The notes beneath the pieces were generated by a model, which saw only the letters and a program-made list of their open reading frames with translations, searched no databases and was not told the DNA's origin. From assembly GCA_002842755.1 (NCBI GenBank), contig PHDU01000001.1:62001-126000 (forward strand): a stretch of 64,000 nt of DNA, given 5' to 3'. The stretch comes from Bacteroidetes bacterium HGW-Bacteroidetes-1. Its GTDB lineage: Bacteria; Bacteroidota; Bacteroidia; Bacteroidales; F082. Below, one piece after another: positions 61,582 to 64,000 of this stretch (positions are counted from its first letter, which is position 1; each line of letters opens with the position of its first letter). The translations under genes were made by a program, and so were the position numbers.

Positions 61582-63015
61582 ATGAAAAAATTATTTTATT
61601 TATTTATCCTCGCAACAGTAACAATTTTAAGCTCTTGCAGCAAAGATGATACTACTGCTGCTGCACCAAAAGTTACTGCACCTGCTAATGAATCATTACA
61701 AGTGGGAGGAAGTGTGGATTTAAGCTTCAATTACACCGCAGATGGTGGTTTCAAATCAGCAATTGCTACAGCTTCAAATGGAACTGCAACAATAAAAACA
61801 AATGGTATCGTTGGTTCAAAAACAGGAACTATCGTTGTAACTTTCAACGCAGGAACACAAACTGGTGCTGCTTCGGTGGTTCTTTCAGTTACAGATAGCA
61901 AAAGTCAAGTGGATGACGCTACAGCAGTTCTAACTATTGAAGCAGAACAGATGATTTTCAACATCAGTGGCAATATAACAGAAAACACAACCTGGAAAAC
62001 AGGTAAGACTTACATTCTCACCACGCGTATTTCTGTTGTAAACAACGTTACCCTTACAATTGAACCAGGTGTATTAGTAAAAGGAGAAGCAGGTACCGGA
62101 GCAAATGCTACTGCATTATTGATTGCACGTGGTGGAAAACTTATGGCTGAAGGTACTGCTGAGGCTCCAATTATTTTCACTTCAATAGCGGATGAAATTC
62201 AGCCAGGACAATTAGCCAGTCCAAATCTTGATCCTTCGATAAACGGCCTATGGGGAGGTTTACTAATTCTGGGAAAAGCACCTATATCAGCTGATGCTGA
62301 AGTAGTTCAGATTGAAGGCATCCCTCCATCAGATCAGAATGGTCTTTATGGGGGTACAGATCCTAATGATAATTCAGGTGTAATAAAATACATTTCAATT
62401 CGTCATGGCGGTGCTAATATTGGTGAAGGAAACGAAATAAACGGTATTACTTTAGGCGGTGTTGGGTCAGGCACAATTATCGAATATGTTGAAGTTGTTG
62501 CCAATCAGGATGACGGTATCGAATGGTTTGGCGGAAACGTAAACGTGAAAAACGCTATTGTATGGAATGCAGGCGACGATGCTATCGACACAGATCAGTC
62601 ATGGGGTGGCACATTGGACAACTTTGTTGTTATAAATCCCGGGGATGAGTGCTTCGAACTGGATGGTCCTGAAGGAACTATGGTAGCAAAGCATACGATC
62701 AAAAACGGTACTGTTTATGCGATGGATGCTGATGGTCTTGTTGACAATGATGCCAATTCTTATGTCGACATGTTTAATGTATATTTTCGTGATCTCAAAG
62801 CCGGTCAGGATTTTGATCAGATTCCAACTGTATATAGTTGTGTTTTCCAGAATCTACAGGCAACTCTTCCTGATGGAACAGCATTGACCGACTTTTTCAA
62901 AGACGGATCAGATGCCTTCACAACATCAGTAGCTGCCGGAGCAAATACCGTTGGTGCTGATATGTCAAAATTTCAGGGATGGTCATGGGCTCATGCCGCT
63001 TTAACCGCCAAGTAA
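61582..63015 (+). CDS. Beta-helix lipoprotein paired with a TonB receptor
   Basis: A 477-residue lipoprotein: LFYLFILATVTILSSC with the lipid cysteine at residue 19, then an Ala/Thr/Ser-rich Ig-like domain to about 130. A right-handed beta-helix follows (NNVTLTIEPGVLVKGEAG, IKYISIRHGGANIGEGNEI, IIEYVEVVANQDDGIEWFGG, DDAIDTDQSWGG). Repeated DDGIEW/DDAIDT turns suggest calcium sites, but this is inference. It is probably outer-membrane attached. A strong hairpin terminator lies between it and the receptor gene, so it may be made in excess of the receptor. Confidence 0.85.
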   Translation: MKKLFYLFILATVTILSSCSKDDTTAAAPKVTAPANESLQVGGSVDLSFNYTADGGFKSAIATASNGTATIKTNGIVGSKTGTIVVTFNAGTQTGAASVVLSVTDSKSQVDDATAVLTIEAEQMIFNISGNITENTTWKTGKTYILTTRISVVNNVTLTIEPGVLVKGEAGTGANATALLIARGGKLMAEGTAEAPIIFTSIADEIQPGQLASPNLDPSINGLWGGLLILGKAPISADAEVVQIEGIPPSDQNGLYGGTDPNDNSGVIKYISIRHGGANIGEGNEINGITLGGVGSGTIIEYVEVVANQDDGIEWFGGNVNVKNAIVWNAGDDAIDTDQSWGGTLDNFVVINPGDECFELDGPEGTMVAKHTIKNGTVYAMDADGLVDNDANSYVDMFNVYFRDLKAGQDFDQIPTVYSCVFQNLQATLPDGTALTDFFKDGSDAFTTSVAAGANTVGADMSKFQGWSWAHAALTAK

Positions 63016-63044
63016 TTAAAACTCAACTTGACTAAATAAACTCA

Positions 63045-63076
63045 AGCTCGCAGGTTGTCACCTGCGGGCTTTATTA
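63045..63076 (+). terminator. Terminator or attenuator between lipoprotein and TonB receptor genes
   Basis: An 11-bp stem (63045-63055 with 63060-63070; CGCAGGT pairs with ACCTGCG, one G-T pair) closes a 4-base loop and is followed by TTTATT. Confidence 0.8.
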
Positions 63077-63104
63077 GGTAAATAAAGGTAAATCTGAATT
63101 CATT

Positions 63105-64000
63105 ATGATCTCTTTTAAAAGACTTCTCACTTTTCTCACCTTTTTTATATTCGCGCAAACAGTTTCCGGTCAGGAAGGATTTCTCCGCGGCACTGTTTAT
63201 GAAGATATCACTGCAGATCCGCTACCAGGTGTAACCGTTTTCCTTGAAGGAACCACTACCGGGGCAATGACAGACTTCGATGGAAAATTCAGCATGACTG
63301 CTCCGGTTGGGACCTATAATGTGCGCGTTTCGTTCATTTCTTTTGAAACATTAACCATACAGGACGTAAAAATAGAAAGTGGAAAAGTTGCACTTTTTGA
63401 CAATATCAAACTCAAAGAAGCTAATATTTTACTCGATGAGGTTGTAATAAAGGCCGAGATAGTCCGAAACTCAGAAATGGCAATTCTATCAATAAAGAAG
63501 AAATCAGCAAGCATGATTGATGGTATATCATCAGCGAATTTTCGTAAAATGGGTGATTCAGATGCTGCCTCCTCCATGAAACGTATTCCAGGGATTTCAG
63601 TTGAAGGCGGAAAATACATTTTTGTAAGAGGGCTGGGCGATCGTTATACGAAAACAACACTTAACGGAATGGATATTCCAGGCCTGGATCCAGATAGAAA
63701 TACACTTCAAATGGATATCTTTCCAACAAACGTAATTGATAACATTATCGTTTCTAAATCATTTTCAGCAGAATCTCCGGCTGATTTTACCGGTGGAGCT
63801 ATCGATATTTCAACGAAAGATTTTCCAGAAGAGAAGAAAGGAAATATCTCTTTAAGTATTGGATATAACCCTGAAATGCATTTTAATCCGGATTATCTTA
63901 CCTATGAAGGAGGAAAAACAGATTATTTAGGTATAGATGATGGTATACGTGCAATACCTGCAACCGAAAATATTCCATTCTTTTCCGATGTAATCGCACA
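63105..64000 (+). CDS. TonB-dependent receptor, N-terminal part (runs off window)
   Basis: The ATG at 63105 opens a frame to the window end (298 full codons). A signal peptide (FKRLLTFLTFFIFAQTVSG, then Q) is followed by a carboxypeptidase-regulatory-like domain (GTVYEDITADPLPGVTVFLEG, TDFDGKFSMTAPVGTYNVRV). The plug has SMKRIPGISVEGGKYIFVRG, YTKTTLNGMDIPG and a late FSAESPADFTGGAIDISTK. This last wording belongs to the FhuA-like large receptors of Bacteroidota that are paired with a beta-helix lipoprotein. The barrel and the substrate are outside the window. Confidence 0.92.
   Translation, partial: MISFKRLLTFLTFFIFAQTVSGQEGFLRGTVYEDITADPLPGVTVFLEGTTTGAMTDFDGKFSMTAPVGTYNVRVSFISFETLTIQDVKIESGKVALFDNIKLKEANILLDEVVIKAEIVRNSEMAILSIKKKSASMIDGISSANFRKMGDSDAASSMKRIPGISVEGGKYIFVRGLGDRYTKTTLNGMDIPGLDPDRNTLQMDIFPTNVIDNIIVSKSFSAESPADFTGGAIDISTKDFPEEKKGNISLSIGYNPEMHFNPDYLTYEGGKTDYLGIDDGIRAIPATENIPFFSDVIA

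Noticed and set aside
1-64000. tRNA, rRNA, CRISPR, prophage or defence genes
   Set aside because: Reading both strands by eye I found no cloverleaf-like tRNA, rRNA segment, spacer array, phage structural gene, toxin-antitoxin pair or restriction system; a tRNAscan or defence-HMM run could still find something missed.

Overview
The window is AT-rich DNA from a member of the Bacteroidota, probably a Bacteroidales-like anaerobe. The evidence is proteins with type IX secretion (T9SS) sorting domains, a gingipain-like C25 peptidase, TonB-dependent receptors with N-terminal carboxypeptidase-regulatory-like domains, a Bacteroidota-style TamB, the rpmG-DUF4295-ftsY-rimO cluster, and repeated TAnnTTTG motifs (the Bacteroidota -7 promoter element) 20-80 bases before start codons. 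Most of the region is chromosomal housekeeping. The only clear mobile element is one insertion sequence.

Layout. 1-6190 (minus): tamB, a T9SS-sorted protein and a UvrD/AddA-like helicase (cut by the window edge), joined by 4-base ATGA overlaps. 6245-9971 (plus): tsaD, a dGTPase, an alpha/beta hydrolase and a tiny lipoprotein. 10039-11670 (minus): pruA. 11802-13279: a complete IS4-family element with 20-bp inverted repeats and a 10-bp target duplication, whose transposase is frameshifted. 13435-15648: a long KamA-type radical SAM protein. 15832-16578: a MORN/YwqK-type repeat protein broken by one in-frame TGA; an intact paralogue lies at 28549-29241. 16852-19549 (minus): rpmG, DUF4295, ftsY, rimO. 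19625-23273 (minus): hutI, ftcD, marC (last steps of histidine degradation). 23619-27786 (minus): a CHASE3 histidine kinase, a stand-alone receiver protein and a hybrid kinase whose linker is ten near-identical 21-residue coiled-coil repeats. 29315-31682: recR, a small basic protein and glmM. 32170-37956 (plus): TPR protein, aldehyde dehydrogenase, DUF368 (PopT-type lipid carrier translocase), aroE and a divergent Nramp-like transporter. 37992-43179: an outer-membrane-type protein, a beta-helix lipoprotein, a nicotinamide-riboside-kinase-like enzyme overlapping an HD hydrolase, and an LTA-synthase-like membrane sulfatase. 43347-46760: YggS-type PLP protein, Ca/Na antiporter, DUF3108 protein and a head-GIN protein. 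46928-51050 (minus): a Na/solute symporter, a GNAT acetyltransferase, alanine racemase and an ornithine-racemase-like enzyme packed as one operon. 51100-61234 (minus): a hypothetical protein, tpx, a TonB receptor, two unknown proteins, the C25 peptidase and a GT39-like glycosyltransferase. 61582-64000 (plus): a beta-helix lipoprotein followed by a TonB-dependent receptor that runs off the window.

No rRNA, tRNA, CRISPR array, prophage or obvious defence island was seen. I found no clear new multi-gene system. The most rewarding leads are the KamA-like enzyme with a large N-terminal extension and altered cluster surroundings, the double-racemase operon, the Nramp-like protein lacking its metal-binding motif, the 630-bp coding tandem repeat in the hybrid kinase, the NR-kinase/HD pair, and the freshly inserted but frameshifted IS4 element sitting between two divergent promoters.
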